A stretch of 64,000 bases of DNA from assembly GCA_002709225.1 (NCBI GenBank), contig PAQH01000127.1, positions 19,475 to 83,474 of the forward strand. The letters are read 5' to 3'. Both the position numbers and the translations under genes were made by a program. The DNA is from Planctomycetaceae bacterium (GTDB lineage: Bacteria > Planctomycetota > Planctomycetia > Pirellulales > Pirellulaceae). The notes beneath the pieces were generated by a model that worked only from the letters and a program-made list of their open reading frames with translations, was not told where the DNA came from and searched no databases. Below, one piece after another: positions 35,937 to 46,500 of this stretch; the stretch's first letter is position 1; every line of letters begins with the position of its first letter.

Positions 35937-38417
35937 CTAACCCGCAGTGCCGGGTAGTCTGGCGCCGCGCACACGTGGTCCATTCAAAGCCGTACCGATC
36001 CACGTATAACGCACCGCACAGTGATAAATGATCAGCAGCAATACCGTCGGGCAGCCTGCCACGGTGAGAAATTTGGCGAACACGGGAATTTGCCAGGTGT
36101 AGACCCACCATTGGCACAGGACGACCAAGGGGACATGCGTCAGGTAGAGCCAGTAGGACGCGTCCGAAAGGTAGCGGACGAGTGGGTTCGCTCGACGAAA
36201 ATATTTGCGGAAAAAACCGAGCATGCCAAACGAAATCGACCAGGTGTAAAGGACCTGGAGGAAAATGTCCAATGGGGCCGGCACATCCACCTGGGTCATG
36301 CCGTACGGCAGAATCACAAGTAGCCCAATAGCCAGGTGGAGCCACCACCAGTTCCCCAGCCGACCTTCCTGGTCGTCGCTACAGAAATAGAGGGCGCCGA
36401 ACGCGAAAAAAACGGAGAAATATCCCAGCACATGTGGCGCGGGGAGGATGCCTGTGGAGGTGTCGGGGCCGAACCAGGGTAATTGCAGGACCATCACCCA
36501 TTGAAACAACATCGTGACAGGCAACAGCCACAGGTAGCGGGCCGGACCGGAAATCAACCACGCGGGAGGTGGTCTCACATTCCATTTTTCGGACGCCCTG
36601 ACGACAGCGGCAAAAAGGGCCACCAGCCAACACAAAAACCACAGGAACCAGAGATGCTGGAACACGGGAACATAGAAGAGCACGAACCCGCTGAGACCGT
36701 AGGTCCCGACCAGCCCATCGAAATCGATCAGACCGCGTCCCAGGTAGGGCCGTGATTTGGGAACTTCGTCGCCGGCGGCGGGTTGTGAGGTAGGCTCTTG
36801 TTGTTTGGCCTCCAGACGGAACGAGGCGACCGTCGTACCAACCAACGCCGCGAGGCTAGCGATATTCATCATGGGCACCAGCACCAGGGTCCCCACCACC
36901 AGCGGTAACGCGATACGGCGATACCGTTGCCGCAACATGGCGCGCAGGCCCCGACGTTGCCAAAGCATACACGTGAAAAACCCACTCAGTAAAAAAAACA
37001 GTGGCATGCGAAACCCGTGTACTGCGGAAAAGAACCAGCGAAATCCATCATGTTGCTGCGGGTCTTGAATAAACCAGGCCCCCACGCCAAACGGCATGGC
37101 ACTATGCAACCCAATCCCCAGCAGCATGGCGACGCCACGCAACGCGTCAAGATCATACCATCGCGGGTCAGAAGTCGTGCCGTCTGTGGTCTTCGCGATG
37201 GCCCCACCGTGCGCTGCCACAATCCGCGTTGCGGGGTCAAACCCCGAGTCACGACAAGTGGCGGCGAGTGTTCGCAATTGCCCAAGCCGCACGCAATAAA
37301 TTCCGAGCAGAGTCACGCAGGCCAGCAAACAAGGAAGCGTAATAGGGGGCAGGAATGTACCTAGGAACAAAACAGAGAACCACCTGCCCAACTGCTTGGC
37401 CTGCGCCGCGCGTTCAGGAAAACGACGGCCGAACGCGGACGCATACGAACGCGAAAGATTTCCGGTGACAGAAAAGTTCCCTACCAGCGCCACGCAAGGA
37501 ACAGCGAAAAAACAGACCTGCCAGAACGCAATCTGACGATGACCCACCGGCAGCTGGTAAAGTGCCCACGTCAGGCATCCCCAGGTAAAGACATGAAAGA
37601 GGATCACTAGCCCGGTAGTGAGGAGGACCACCACGGCCGCGATGCCCACAGCGATCCGCGATGTCCCGGGTCCGTCTCGACCGCCTAACTTCGCGACCAC
37701 GTCGGCGCGGCCACGCTGCAGGATCGCGCGATCGGTTTCCAATCCGAGCTGGCGCATCCGGCGTCTCCCCCGCACCCACGACAGTCTCGCGGTGTCGAGT
37801 GGTATTTCTCCACTCGGCGTGATCAGACGCGGGTCGGCTCCCCGTTCGAGCAATAACGCCGTGGCTCCCGCCTGACCCATCAACGCCGCGTCGTGGAGTG
37901 GTGTCGATCCGTCCCGGTTGCGTGAATTGGGATCGACGCCGTGGTCAAACAATTGCACCATCGCTGCGGTATTGCCATTGGCGGCCGCCCATGAGAGCGC
38001 GGTGCGGCCATGGATTGGATGGTGGCGTGATAGGTCAATACCCCTGTTTAGGTATTCCTCAATCGCACCTTCGTGGTTCTGTTGAATCGCCTGCCAAATG
38101 GTCTCCGGAAAGCGATGATGCTCGGCCATGGTATCCGCCGCCGGCGCGAATTTCCGGATCGCGTCTTCCAGCGGGGCCTCCTGCGCGGTGACGGGATTGC
38201 CATCACACCACAACAGCAGACCGCAGATAACGCCACAAACAACCGCGTGCGGACTCGTCGGCGATTGCAGACACTGCTGAGTGAGACCGGGCATAGATGT
38301 TTTAGGCGGTGAACGAAGCGGTTCGCTGGTGGAATCGCGTGGGGTAACGGGAGTTATTTGGAAGGTGTGAGAACTTTTGCCTGTAGGAGTCCGGATGGTT
38401 AGTGGTGAATCACACAT
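35937..38417 (-). CDS. Ankyrin repeats fused to acyltransferase-3 family membrane protein
   Basis: N-terminal ankyrins (TALSWAAANGNTAAM, TPLHDAALMGQAGATALLLERGAD); LDALRGVAMLLGIGLHS acyltransferase-3 start; many TM segments. Start may be ATG 38294. Confidence 0.87.
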   Translation of the reverse strand: MCDSPLTIRTPTGKSSHTFQITPVTPRDSTSEPLRSPPKTSMPGLTQQCLQSPTSPHAVVCGVICGLLLWCDGNPVTAQEAPLEDAIRKFAPAADTMAEHHRFPETIWQAIQQNHEGAIEEYLNRGIDLSRHHPIHGRTALSWAAANGNTAAMVQLFDHGVDPNSRNRDGSTPLHDAALMGQAGATALLLERGADPRLITPSGEIPLDTARLSWVRGRRRMRQLGLETDRAILQRGRADVVAKLGGRDGPGTSRIAVGIAAVVVLLTTGLVILFHVFTWGCLTWALYQLPVGHRQIAFWQVCFFAVPCVALVGNFSVTGNLSRSYASAFGRRFPERAAQAKQLGRWFSVLFLGTFLPPITLPCLLACVTLLGIYCVRLGQLRTLAATCRDSGFDPATRIVAAHGGAIAKTTDGTTSDPRWYDLDALRGVAMLLGIGLHSAMPFGVGAWFIQDPQQHDGFRWFFSAVHGFRMPLFFLLSGFFTCMLWQRRGLRAMLRQRYRRIALPLVVGTLVLVPMMNIASLAALVGTTVASFRLEAKQQEPTSQPAAGDEVPKSRPYLGRGLIDFDGLVGTYGLSGFVLFYVPVFQHLWFLWFLCWLVALFAAVVRASEKWNVRPPPAWLISGPARYLWLLPVTMLFQWVMVLQLPWFGPDTSTGILPAPHVLGYFSVFFAFGALYFCSDDQEGRLGNWWWLHLAIGLLVILPYGMTQVDVPAPLDIFLQVLYTWSISFGMLGFFRKYFRRANPLVRYLSDASYWLYLTHVPLVVLCQWWVYTWQIPVFAKFLTVAGCPTVLLLIIYHCAVRYTWIGTALNGPRVRGARLPGTAG

Positions 38418-39721
38418 CCGGCCAGCGCCTTGCGCAACTTCGCAACCCCTTCCTTCGTCGTCTCGGTGTCGGTCAGCACCAGTACCTTTAGACGCGGCAG
38501 GTTTTCCAAGTGCTTCAATCCCTGGTCACTGATTAGAGTACTGTTGAGGTAAAGTAGCTCCAGGCTGCGGACATCCGCCAGTTGAGCGACGGCCGCGTTC
38601 GTCAGAGGATTAGCACTTAGATAGAGGAGTTGTAGTCGTGGAAAACGGGCGATCCGCGCAATGCCTGCATCCGAGATGCGGGTTCGGTTGAGATAGAGAT
38701 GTTCGAGTTTTTGCAGTGGCTTCAGGTGCCGTAACCCCTGGTCGGTGATCTCCAATCCCCCCAGTCCAAGTGACCTCAGGTTGGATAGTCTCCGCAAGTG
38801 TGCAAGCCCGGAGTCAGTAACCCGGCTGTGGGCCAGCACCAGAACTTCCAGATTGACCATTTTCGCGAGATACGCCACGCCCGCGTTCGTGACCGCGGTA
38901 CCTTCGATACTGAGACGTTGCAAACCGGTCAACGTTTGCAGGCTCGCCAGCCCTAAATCCGTAATCGCCGTACCTTCGAGGGTCAGACGTTCAAGTTCCA
39001 GCAAACCTGAGAGGTTCTCCATACCGTCATTGGTCACCGCAGTCCCACTTAAGAACAGGCGTTTCAACGCGCGGAGCTCGCGGAGATGAATCATGCCTGC
39101 GTCGGTGGTTTGCGTCCCGCCGAGCCCCAGGTACTCGAGACGTCTTAGCTGTGCTATAGACGCGACGCCCACGTCGCCCACGGTGGTATTCTTCAACGAG
39201 AGTTGCCGGAGTTGCGGCCACCGCCGCAACTCGGACACTCCTTGGTCGGTGAGCCGCCAATCGGTAAGATTGAGAGCGTCGGCGGGCGCCAACGCGGACA
39301 GCATGTGTTTCAGACCAAGGTCGGTGCGCGCTCGCGACGGTAAGTCGATGTGGCTCAAGTTAAGTGCTCGCAGATGCATCAAACCGGCGTCGGTGACACG
39401 GGTTTCTGTGAGATACAACTTCTGCAGCTGAGTAACTCTCTTGAGGTGCGCGAGTTCCTTATCGCCAACGCTCGCTCCAAGGGTCAGGGTGGTCAAACGA
39501 GGCAGTCCCGCAAGTGCCGGCAGATGCGTGTTGGCGCCTGCGGTGTTCGTTAGATTGATGCCAACAATAGCACCGCGGGAATTGCGGACAATGGTTGCAC
39601 CGGTGCCTTCCCACTGCGCGCTCGGATCCGTGCAGCCGCAAAAGACCAGGGAAATGCAAACCAGCAACTTGTGCCTCATAGGAAGCGACTCGTAGCTAAG
39701 ATTGGACAGGGTAAAACGCAC
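38399..39721 (-). CDS. Leucine-rich-repeat lipoprotein
   Basis: Lipobox VFCGC; about 24-residue repeats of the form VTDAGLxHLxxLxxLxxLxLxxT. Confidence 0.88.
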   Translation of the reverse strand: MRFTLSNLSYESLPMRHKLLVCISLVFCGCTDPSAQWEGTGATIVRNSRGAIVGINLTNTAGANTHLPALAGLPRLTTLTLGASVGDKELAHLKRVTQLQKLYLTETRVTDAGLMHLRALNLSHIDLPSRARTDLGLKHMLSALAPADALNLTDWRLTDQGVSELRRWPQLRQLSLKNTTVGDVGVASIAQLRRLEYLGLGGTQTTDAGMIHLRELRALKRLFLSGTAVTNDGMENLSGLLELERLTLEGTAITDLGLASLQTLTGLQRLSIEGTAVTNAGVAYLAKMVNLEVLVLAHSRVTDSGLAHLRRLSNLRSLGLGGLEITDQGLRHLKPLQKLEHLYLNRTRISDAGIARIARFPRLQLLYLSANPLTNAAVAQLADVRSLELLYLNSTLISDQGLKHLENLPRLKVLVLTDTETTKEGVAKLRKALAGCVIHH

Positions 39722-39909
39722 GTCCCATGCCGACGCGCCGTCTCAGCCGTTGATCATATTATGCCCGATTGACATTGTCCGGTAGGCCAGCAGTCGGTGG
39801 ATCTACGTGCCGCCGGCCGGGCCCCAGTACGCTAGATATATGTTCCCCATATCTTAGTCTAGGATGAAGGCCTTGCCCTAACCGATTACTCCTACCGTCG
39901 AGTCCGATT

Positions 39910-41955
39910 ATGAACAGTCGAACAGGTCTCAGCGTTGGCATTCTTGTGCTGTGTTTCCACTGCGCTGCGGTTGGTACCAAGGTCTGCGGCCAGGAGACGT
40001 GGTTGGCGGTGGGAGCAGCCAAACAGGATATTACTCCGACCCATCCGGTGTTGCTGGCGGGCTATGGCGGCCGACCTGGGGAACATCAGGGGGTCGATCA
40101 GCCACTTTGGGCACGCGCCTTGGCCATTGGCGAACGTGAGCCGATCGTGCTGGTGGCGGTTGATAATTGCGCGGTGCCTGGTCATGTCGTGCGTCGCGTG
40201 GCCGAGCAGACGCGGCGCCGCTACGGTGTTGGAGGAGCGCATTTTGTGGTTTGCAGCACCCATACGCATAATGCACCACAAATCCAGGGGTACGCGCCGA
40301 TCGTCTGGCAGGGGCACACGTCTCCAGCACAGGTCGCGCGTATGGAACGTTATACCCAGCGCCTGGAGAAGATCTTGTTACAGGTCGCTGGCACCGCCCT
40401 CGCGAACCGCGAGGATGCGCGTTTGGCTTGGGGGCTGGGCCAAGCGCGTTTTGGAGGAAATCGCCGCACGCTCGTCAACGGAACCTGGAGCGGGTTTGGG
40501 TTTCAGCGCGATGGCCCGGTGGACCATAGCGTACCGGTCATGACAGCTCACAACCGGGGTGGGAAGGTGATTGCGATCTGGGTGAACTACGCGTGCCATT
40601 GCACGGCGGTCGGATCGCGCAATTATGTAGGTGGGGATTGGGCCGGTTGCGCCAATGCCGACATCGAACGCAGATTTCCGGATGCGGTCGCCCTGACAAC
40701 CATTGGTTGCGGCGCCGACGTTGGTCCTCAGCCCAGCGGTTCCATGGAAATCGCCCGCCGCCATGGCGTAGAAATCGGACGCGTGGTGGAAGGTATTCTT
40801 GATGGCCCGATGGAAACACTGAGCAGCGCGCCAGATGTAGATCGGCTCACCCTCCGTTTGCCACTGGCCACGATCCCGGCACGATCTCAATTCGCCGGCC
40901 TCGCCACGCAGACGGACTATTACGGGCAACATGCTCGGTTGATGCTCAAGCGCTTGGATGCACGAGGCGCCCTGGAAGACCACGTGCGTTACCCGATGAC
41001 TGTCTGGCGATTTGGCAAGCAGCTGGGAATTGTCTTTCTGGCTGGTGAGGTGGTGGTGGATTACGCGGTGCGTTTAAAGACCGAGTTGGACGGCGCCCGC
41101 CTTTGGATCAATGCCTGGGCGAATGCGGTTCCCAGTTACATTCCCTCTCGGCGTGTATTGCGTGAGGGTGGTTATGAAGCGGAGTTTTCACAGATCTACT
41201 ATGGGTTACCGGCTCCCTATGCACCCGAGATCGAGGACCTCATTGTCAACGGGGTGGAAACACTAGTGGGACCGGCGTTCAAGACGGGTCGGGGCAGGTT
41301 GACCAGGGACCTCTTCCGGTTTCCCACGGGACGTAGCTGGTTTGCCGAAAGGGTCGGGGGCTGGGTGGCCAGCTTATCTGCTGCGGATGTGGAAAAGTTG
41401 GCGGCAGTTGAGAAGTTGGCCACTGCGACGCAAAGTGGATTTGAGAAGATGACCACACCCGCGCCTCAGGTTTCAGCGTGGTACAACTACTCGGGTACGC
41501 AAGAGACACGCCCCTTCCTGCGGCAGACCGCCAAGGGGGCGAGCCTGGCCTGGCGGACCCCCCCACTCGAGGTGAGGCCCGGGCAACGCCGCGTGGTGAT
41601 GATGTTTCTAGGTGGGGTCGGATGGATCAGTGAGCCTGAAACGGAGGGGTTCGAGTTGTCCCTGAACAAAACGTCCACCTTGAAGTTCGACATCACGCGC
41701 ATAGCCGCGGAGTGGGTATCCCGTGATGACCAGATGCGGTTACGCTACTTCCCAACCTGGAACTCTGATCTCGATTCAGCCGGATTGTTTTACCTGGAGG
41801 TAGCCCCCGCGCTCCTCGAAGATGATCAGCCTGTGACTTTGCGGGTGACTTCCCTGGGCGAGGGCTCAAAACGCTGGTTTGCGCTCGACACCATCAAAGA
41901 GGTCGTGGCGGTCGAAGAGATCCTTGTCGGGGCCCTCAAATCGCTGAGCAAATAA
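39910..41955 (+). CDS. Neutral/alkaline non-lysosomal ceramidase-like exported protein
   Basis: GAAKQDITPTHPVLLAGYG; CSTHTHNAPQ; WVNYACHCTAVG; TIGCGADVGPQP. Confidence 0.82.
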   Translation: MNSRTGLSVGILVLCFHCAAVGTKVCGQETWLAVGAAKQDITPTHPVLLAGYGGRPGEHQGVDQPLWARALAIGEREPIVLVAVDNCAVPGHVVRRVAEQTRRRYGVGGAHFVVCSTHTHNAPQIQGYAPIVWQGHTSPAQVARMERYTQRLEKILLQVAGTALANREDARLAWGLGQARFGGNRRTLVNGTWSGFGFQRDGPVDHSVPVMTAHNRGGKVIAIWVNYACHCTAVGSRNYVGGDWAGCANADIERRFPDAVALTTIGCGADVGPQPSGSMEIARRHGVEIGRVVEGILDGPMETLSSAPDVDRLTLRLPLATIPARSQFAGLATQTDYYGQHARLMLKRLDARGALEDHVRYPMTVWRFGKQLGIVFLAGEVVVDYAVRLKTELDGARLWINAWANAVPSYIPSRRVLREGGYEAEFSQIYYGLPAPYAPEIEDLIVNGVETLVGPAFKTGRGRLTRDLFRFPTGRSWFAERVGGWVASLSAADVEKLAAVEKLATATQSGFEKMTTPAPQVSAWYNYSGTQETRPFLRQTAKGASLAWRTPPLEVRPGQRRVVMMFLGGVGWISEPETEGFELSLNKTSTLKFDITRIAAEWVSRDDQMRLRYFPTWNSDLDSAGLFYLEVAPALLEDDQPVTLRVTSLGEGSKRWFALDTIKEVVAVEEILVGALKSLSK

Positions 41956-42024
41956 CTTACCACCACAGCCGGCGGTTCGGACGCGGCGGGTCCTTCAGAA
42001 ACATCCACCTCGGAAGACCGCCGG

Positions 42025-43464
42025 TCACGAGAGTAATTCGGGGACCACATTTCCCGAGACGTCGGTCAAGCGAAAATCTCGCCCGGCAAAACGGTAAGTT
42101 AACCGTTCGTGGTCCAGCCCCATCAAATGCAACAACGTGGCATGAAGGTCGTGGACATGGACCTGATCCTCGGCAGCATGCCAACCAAATTCATCGGTGC
42201 TTCCATGGACAACTCCCCCCTTTACACCTCCCCCGGCGAGCCAAGTGGTGAAGCCAAAGGGGTGGTGGCCGCGGCCGGTTTCCCCCTCTGAAGTGGGCGT
42301 CCTTCCGAATTCACCACTCCAGACCACCAGGGTGTCTTCAAGCAGCCCGCGCTGCTTGAGGTCGGTCAATAGCCCTGCAATGGGCTTGTCGGTTGCGGCG
42401 CACGTGTCGACGAGACCCGGTTCAACATTCGTGTGGTGGTCCCACAATTGGCAGGCGGACGCGACGGAACTCTTGGTATGGAAAAGCAGCACCATACGTA
42501 CACCTTGTTCAACCAATTGGCGTGCCATGAGACATTGACGGCCAAAGATTTCGGTGAGCGGGTCGTCCAAGCCATAAATACGCGAGATGAACGACGTTTG
42601 ATGTTGCAAGTCGAATACAGCAGGTGCTCTTTGTTGCATTCGAAAAGCAAGTTCGAAGGCCGCGATCCGGGCTTCAAGTGCCGATTCGTTTTGATTCCGT
42701 TCTTTGTGCAGGTCGTTTAACTCGCGCAGCAGATCCAACTGGTGACGTTGACTTGCCAGGTCAAACCGGGAATTGCCCATATTGCGGATCGGATTTTCGA
42801 GATCCTGCACAAAGGTGCCTTGGAAGCTCGCCGGCAGGAATGAATGTCCCCAGAGAGGCGCACCTTGAGCAGGCTGGTTGGGGCTGATGGCGACGAATCC
42901 CGGCAGATTTTGGTTCTCGGTACCCAGTCCGTGCAGTAACCACGACCCCACGCTTGGCCGTGCAAACGCCTGCTCCCCCGTACACATCTGTAGGCAGGCG
43001 CCGTCGTGGTTAATATTATCAGCGTGCATGGAATTGATAACCGCCATGTCATCGACATGCCTGGCAATTTCGGGGAAAAGTTCGCTTACTGGCGTCCCGC
43101 TATCACCATGCCTGGTAAAGCGAAACGGTGAACGCCGCAGTTTCTCGGTCCGTTTACGCGCCGAGATCGGATGGACGAAGGTTTGGTTTTGACCGTCGCG
43201 TTGCGTGAGCAGTGGTTTCGGATCGAACAAATCGACGTGGGAAGGGCCGCCCGGCATAAACAAAAAAATCACCCGTTTGGCCCGAGCAGGGTGGTGTCCG
43301 GATTTCGCCGCCAAAGGATTAGTGCCGGACCCGTCAGCAAGCCCAACCGAGTCCAACATGCTCGCCAAGGCGAGGGTACCAAGTCCCCCCGCCATCCGGC
43401 CCAGGGCGGCGCGGCGCGTGTGGCGTAGGATCCCTTGGGGCGGCCGCTGCGTGTGCTCATTCAT
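42025..43464 (-). CDS. DUF1501 protein (paired type)
   Basis: TRRAALGRM; MPGGPSHVDLFDPKP; SGEFGRTP; C-terminus LMGLDHERLTYRFAGRDFRLTDVSG. Confidence 0.93.
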   Translation of the reverse strand: MNEHTQRPPQGILRHTRRAALGRMAGGLGTLALASMLDSVGLADGSGTNPLAAKSGHHPARAKRVIFLFMPGGPSHVDLFDPKPLLTQRDGQNQTFVHPISARKRTEKLRRSPFRFTRHGDSGTPVSELFPEIARHVDDMAVINSMHADNINHDGACLQMCTGEQAFARPSVGSWLLHGLGTENQNLPGFVAISPNQPAQGAPLWGHSFLPASFQGTFVQDLENPIRNMGNSRFDLASQRHQLDLLRELNDLHKERNQNESALEARIAAFELAFRMQQRAPAVFDLQHQTSFISRIYGLDDPLTEIFGRQCLMARQLVEQGVRMVLLFHTKSSVASACQLWDHHTNVEPGLVDTCAATDKPIAGLLTDLKQRGLLEDTLVVWSGEFGRTPTSEGETGRGHHPFGFTTWLAGGGVKGGVVHGSTDEFGWHAAEDQVHVHDLHATLLHLMGLDHERLTYRFAGRDFRLTDVSGNVVPELLS

Positions 43465-43502
43465 ACTGTGTGAACGTCGGTTTGGTGGCGGAAAAGGGGG
43501 CG

Positions 43503-46500
43503 TTAATTGAGATAGATAAGTTCATTGGTGCATAACAAAACCTGGCAATACTGTTGCCAGGCGCGATTCCAGGCTTGGGGCCCGTGGTTGGCAGTCAGGA
43601 CGCGCCGTATCAGTGAAATGCCCAGGCGTTGTTCCTGAAGCGTCGGTTTCCGCGAATACAATGCCAGGTAAAGTTCGCCAATCCGCCGCGCCAGCTCGGC
43701 ATCGGAGCTCGCACGATCTAATCCGCGACTGGCCGAGTTTGCCATTGGAGGCAGGAGCTGTAAGACGAAGGGATGGTTCATGAGATACAACGATTGAGAC
43801 GCTACCGTGGAAACGGTGCGTTGGTCGACGACATTATTGGGATCGGCCGCGTCGAAGAGGAATCGAAAACCGCTCTTGTCACTACGATTTGTCATCAGGT
43901 AGAGCGCCCGTCGATAACTGAGGGCGTCCGCGTCTGGCTCACGTTTCCGTGTGACCGGGCCACCCATCCGCAAATCGAGGGTCTGCGAGACTGAAAGCAA
44001 CGTGTCACGAATCGCTTCCGCCTGCAAACGCCGGACGGGCATTCGTCCCCATAATCGATTGGTGGGATCGCGCTCTGTCTGCTCCGGCGTTTTCGTGGTG
44101 GACTGCTGGTAGGTCGCTGAAAGGAGTAGTTCCCGGTGGATCTGTTTGAGTGACCAATTGTGGTCGATGAGTTGTTGCGCCAGGTAGTCGAGGAGATGCG
44201 GATGGGTGGGAGGCTCTCCGAGATAGCCAAAATTCCCCGGAGTCCGGACAAGCCCTGCGCCAAAGTGATGCAGCCAGAGACGGTTGACCATGACTCTGGC
44301 TGGAAGTGGGTTCTCGGGATGGGCGATCCATTCGGCCAATTGTCGGCGGCCACTTTCTGTTTTCAGAATGGGGGCTGTTTGACGCAGAGAAAGAAATCGG
44401 GGCACACCGCGGGGAACGACCGCCCCGAGATGCGCGTAATGACCTCGTTTGTGGATGCGGGCATCATGAAAACCATGATAGGATGTTCCTTTGGGGCCCC
44501 CCTCTCGGATACCCATGGCGACCGGATATTTGGGCGTGGGCTCGTTAACCAACGTATTTTCCGCGGCGCGCAAACGCTGAATCTCTGCCAACGCTGCTGG
44601 TGGCAAGAGGAGTTTGTCGTTGCGTTTGACAAATCGAAACGGGCCCGTTTGCGCCACCACGTCGATATAAAGCCGCATGAGCGGACTCGCCAGGACGGAC
44701 TCGGTGCGCTGCGACGGTTGTTTTTCGATTTGCTCTAAAAGCTTAGTGAGTTGCTCATCCAAATCCCGTAATGCGGTCGGAATGTCAGCGCCTGCCAAGG
44801 CCGCCGGTACACCCTGGCTCGCAAGCCAGCGCATGAAACGTTCCCGGGCGTCAACGCCACGAGGTGGCCTGGCGGGTGCCTCCTCAATGGGGGGGGGCTC
44901 GGTACCAGCCTGAGGCAGCGGGCCGTCGCCATCGACCGACTGGTAAACCAGGCGCCAGGCTCCCAAGTTCTTATCTGGCGCACGCAACTGCGCTAGCAAG
45001 GCACTGCTGAGATCCCACTCTTGCCCGTTTCCACGCAATTCCTGGATCCGCCAGGAAACCTCGGCAAGATCCGCAATTGCGTCATTTTGGGCAGATAGCC
45101 TTAACCGCAGCAAATCGCCTTTGGCAACCGGAAAAGGCAGCGGCGACGCGGCTCCGGCGACCGAGGTCAGTGATTCACGGACGCCCCGGGTTACGACCCC
45201 AGAAGAGAGCACGAAGGGAGTAGCGCCCGGCTGGTACTGGAACTCCCAATAAACGCCGTCGCCAATGGCTTGCAAGTCTGCAACTGCTCCCTCAATCTCA
45301 ATGCGCATGTCGCGCGGCGCCACCCATTCGACGCCCACGTCCACCCGTGCGCCCGGGTGGAGCGCGACACGACCCGCGGCCAGCCTCCCGAAAGCGGGCG
45401 TGGACCAGATATTGAGGTCGGGGCCACTCTCAGGATCGCCGCTGATGGCGACTCCGCTTTCACTGGCCAACGTCAGCGGTTGGAACAGGCCTGGGTTCAT
45501 CGTCGCCCACAAGGCGCTCTGTTCTCCCTGCATGATACGAAATCCGTACTCCCAGACGTTACCGGGCAGCGGATTCGCCGGACTGCGTATCGGTGCCCCC
45601 GGGCTGGGGCTGTGAAACTCGTCCGCGGCATTCCAATGCTCTTCTCCACAGGACACGCTCACATCGGTTTGCATCACGGCGAGCGGAAATGTCTCTCCGC
45701 CGCCGGATGCGCAGATCTCGACTGCGTCACCCGCGACAAGTCGGACATGGCGGTATTGTAGGGTGCGCCGCGTTTGGTGGCCGCGCAGTTCGCCCTGCTC
45801 GCGCACTTTGTCCTGAATAACAATATGGAAGAATGGGTTGCGTTTTGACTCGGCAGCGACTCGGTTGGTGAGCTCGATGGTGAAGTCGTAGAGGCCGTCG
45901 TGGGGAGCGCGAAACAGTAAGGAAATGATACCGTCGGTAGGTGCTCCATCGTCTGTAGTCAAATGGAGTTTATTGGCTTGGTAACGTTGCGAGCCAGCGT
46001 CCACCTCACCCTCAGCGTACAGGACGCGGCCGTAATAGGTGTTTGCGACCAGTGAAGGAACCTCAAAGGATTTGCCGCGGGAATTCAGGAGGACGTAGGG
46101 AGTCGTGGGGCCCGTATGCCACCGGCCAATTCCTTCTTGAGACCAGGCAGTCGATTCCATCAAATCGATCCCCTGCAGGACTGCGGGGCGTGCCGGCGAA
46201 AGGATCGTGGTGAGCCATTGCGCGAGCGCGTCGCCCCGCAGGGGCCGTTGCGTCGCTGAATCGCTCACCAAGGACTCCGGATCGGGTTGGGAAATTGAAT
46301 CCGGTCGAATGGCGTATTCGACAGCCGCATCGATCAGCGCGACACCTGCCCGTGTCAAATTGCCCCAATCGAGCGATTCCGACGCCAGGGGATTCCCCAG
46401 CCCCTGTTGGCCCAGGAAAAGTCCTATTCGAGCGGCCGGTGTTGTCGAACCGTCGAAGAGTTTACTATTCGGTTCGTAGAGAAAGAGGGTCGGGAAACGT

